DNA of 64,000 bases from Paenarthrobacter nitroguajacolicus (GTDB lineage: Bacteria; Actinomycetota; Actinomycetes; Actinomycetales; Micrococcaceae): NCBI RefSeq assembly GCF_007786235.1, contig NZ_VNFK01000004.1:124001-188000 (forward strand), given 5' to 3'. Under the pieces are notes generated by a model, which was not told where the DNA came from, ran no database searches, and was given only the letters and a program-made list of their open reading frames with translations. Shown here piece by piece: positions 63,784 through 64,000 of the stretch; the stretch's first letter is position 1, and every line of letters begins with the position of its first letter. The translations under genes and the position numbers were made by a program.

Positions 63784-64000
63784 ATGTGAACCCACCTCCT
63801 TTGGGCTAAGCGGTTACGGTATTTCCGTAACAGGAGGTTCATTTGCGATGCTGTGGCTCGCTCCCCCGCCGAAGACTCGGAAGGAGGGCGCAACACAGAC
63901 TTCAATATCTTAGTGCATCTCCTGCACTCAAAGCTATTCGGCGGGATGCGTGGCAGAAACCCTCTGAACGGCGTATGTGGATAACCCAGCCTCGGTCCAG
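63784..64000. other. Upstream region of rpsF, window edge
   Basis: No gene is visible. It holds the leader hairpin, probably the rpsF promoter, and one exact DnaA-box sequence TTATCCACA on the minus strand (63976-63984). A single box does not mark an origin. Confidence 0.5.
63813..63831 (-). promoter_or_regulatory. Leader hairpin upstream of rpsF
   Basis: GTTACGG (63813-63819) and CCGTAAC (63825-63831) form a 7-bp stem with a five-base loop, 30 bp before the rpsF start. Leaders of rpsF in many bacteria carry an S6:S18-binding structure containing CCG; this hairpin may be the local form. Confidence 0.45.

Noticed and set aside
63976..63984. DnaA box as sign of a replication origin
   Set aside because: Only one exact box is visible, with no cluster, dnaA or dnaN nearby.
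1..64000. CRISPR array
   Set aside because: No run of regularly spaced direct repeats was seen on reading, and no Cas-like protein is encoded.

Overview
The window comes from a high-GC Gram-positive actinobacterium. Ribosomal protein, SSB, ANTAR and DUF6297 sequences read as Micrococcaceae, most likely Arthrobacter or Paenarthrobacter; this is judged by family resemblance, as no search was run. No rRNA gene, tRNA gene or CRISPR array was seen.

Left backbone (1-12.3 kb): two alpha/beta hydrolases, a GNAT acetyltransferase, an FtsX-type permease with its ATPase, a CoA-transferase/HMG-CoA-lyase-like gene pair, small conserved proteins, a lipoprotein, a GAF-ANTAR regulator and a diacylglycerol-kinase-like protein. 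Right backbone (57.6-64 kb): a DUF1801 protein, a DUF6297 ABC exporter, a PhzF protein, a second DUF1801 protein and the rpsF-ssb-rpsR-rplI operon.

Between them is an island of about 45 kb that appears to sit inside one gene. The C-terminal end of a SAM-dependent methyltransferase lies at about 12.25-12.32 kb and its N-terminal end at about 57.55-57.74 kb, both on the minus strand. Just inside the right break are the C-terminal end of a TraG/TraD coupling protein and a DUF4913 gene; just inside the left break is a 367-aa protein of possible conjugative origin. This suggests a decayed conjugative or integrative element.

The island's main cargo (22.3-49.6 kb) is an amine or amino-acid catabolic system. 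It has two DadA/PuuB-type FAD oxidoreductases, two SolA/sarcosine-oxidase-like enzymes, two unusual type II HAD proteins, a polar amino-acid ABC importer, a class III aminotransferase with a succinate-semialdehyde-type dehydrogenase, an aldehyde dehydrogenase with a tartrate/D-malate-type dehydrogenase, a threonine-dehydratase-like enzyme, a RidA, an SDR, an OtnK/OtnC pair with an Asp/Glu-racemase-like gene, three FCD GntR regulators and one LysR. A dyad ATTGT-N2-ACAAT occurs seven times between 27.1 and 38.7 kb and probably ties these operons into one GntR regulon. A separate pair of motifs, 40 bp apart, is repeated in front of the two operons on either side of the LysR gene.

The rest of the island is mosaic. 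It holds a truncated AT-rich NTPase-like gene, a flavin reductase fused to an IclR-effector-like domain, a LysE/MarR pair, an MFS transporter, a frameshifted alcohol dehydrogenase, a rearranged glycogen-debranching-enzyme fragment, broken IS701 and IS256 transposases, a three-gene tyrosine-recombinase module whose first gene is frameshifted, a DUF1016 (YhcG-type) nuclease and an unrecognised 444-aa protein that may be a defence gene.
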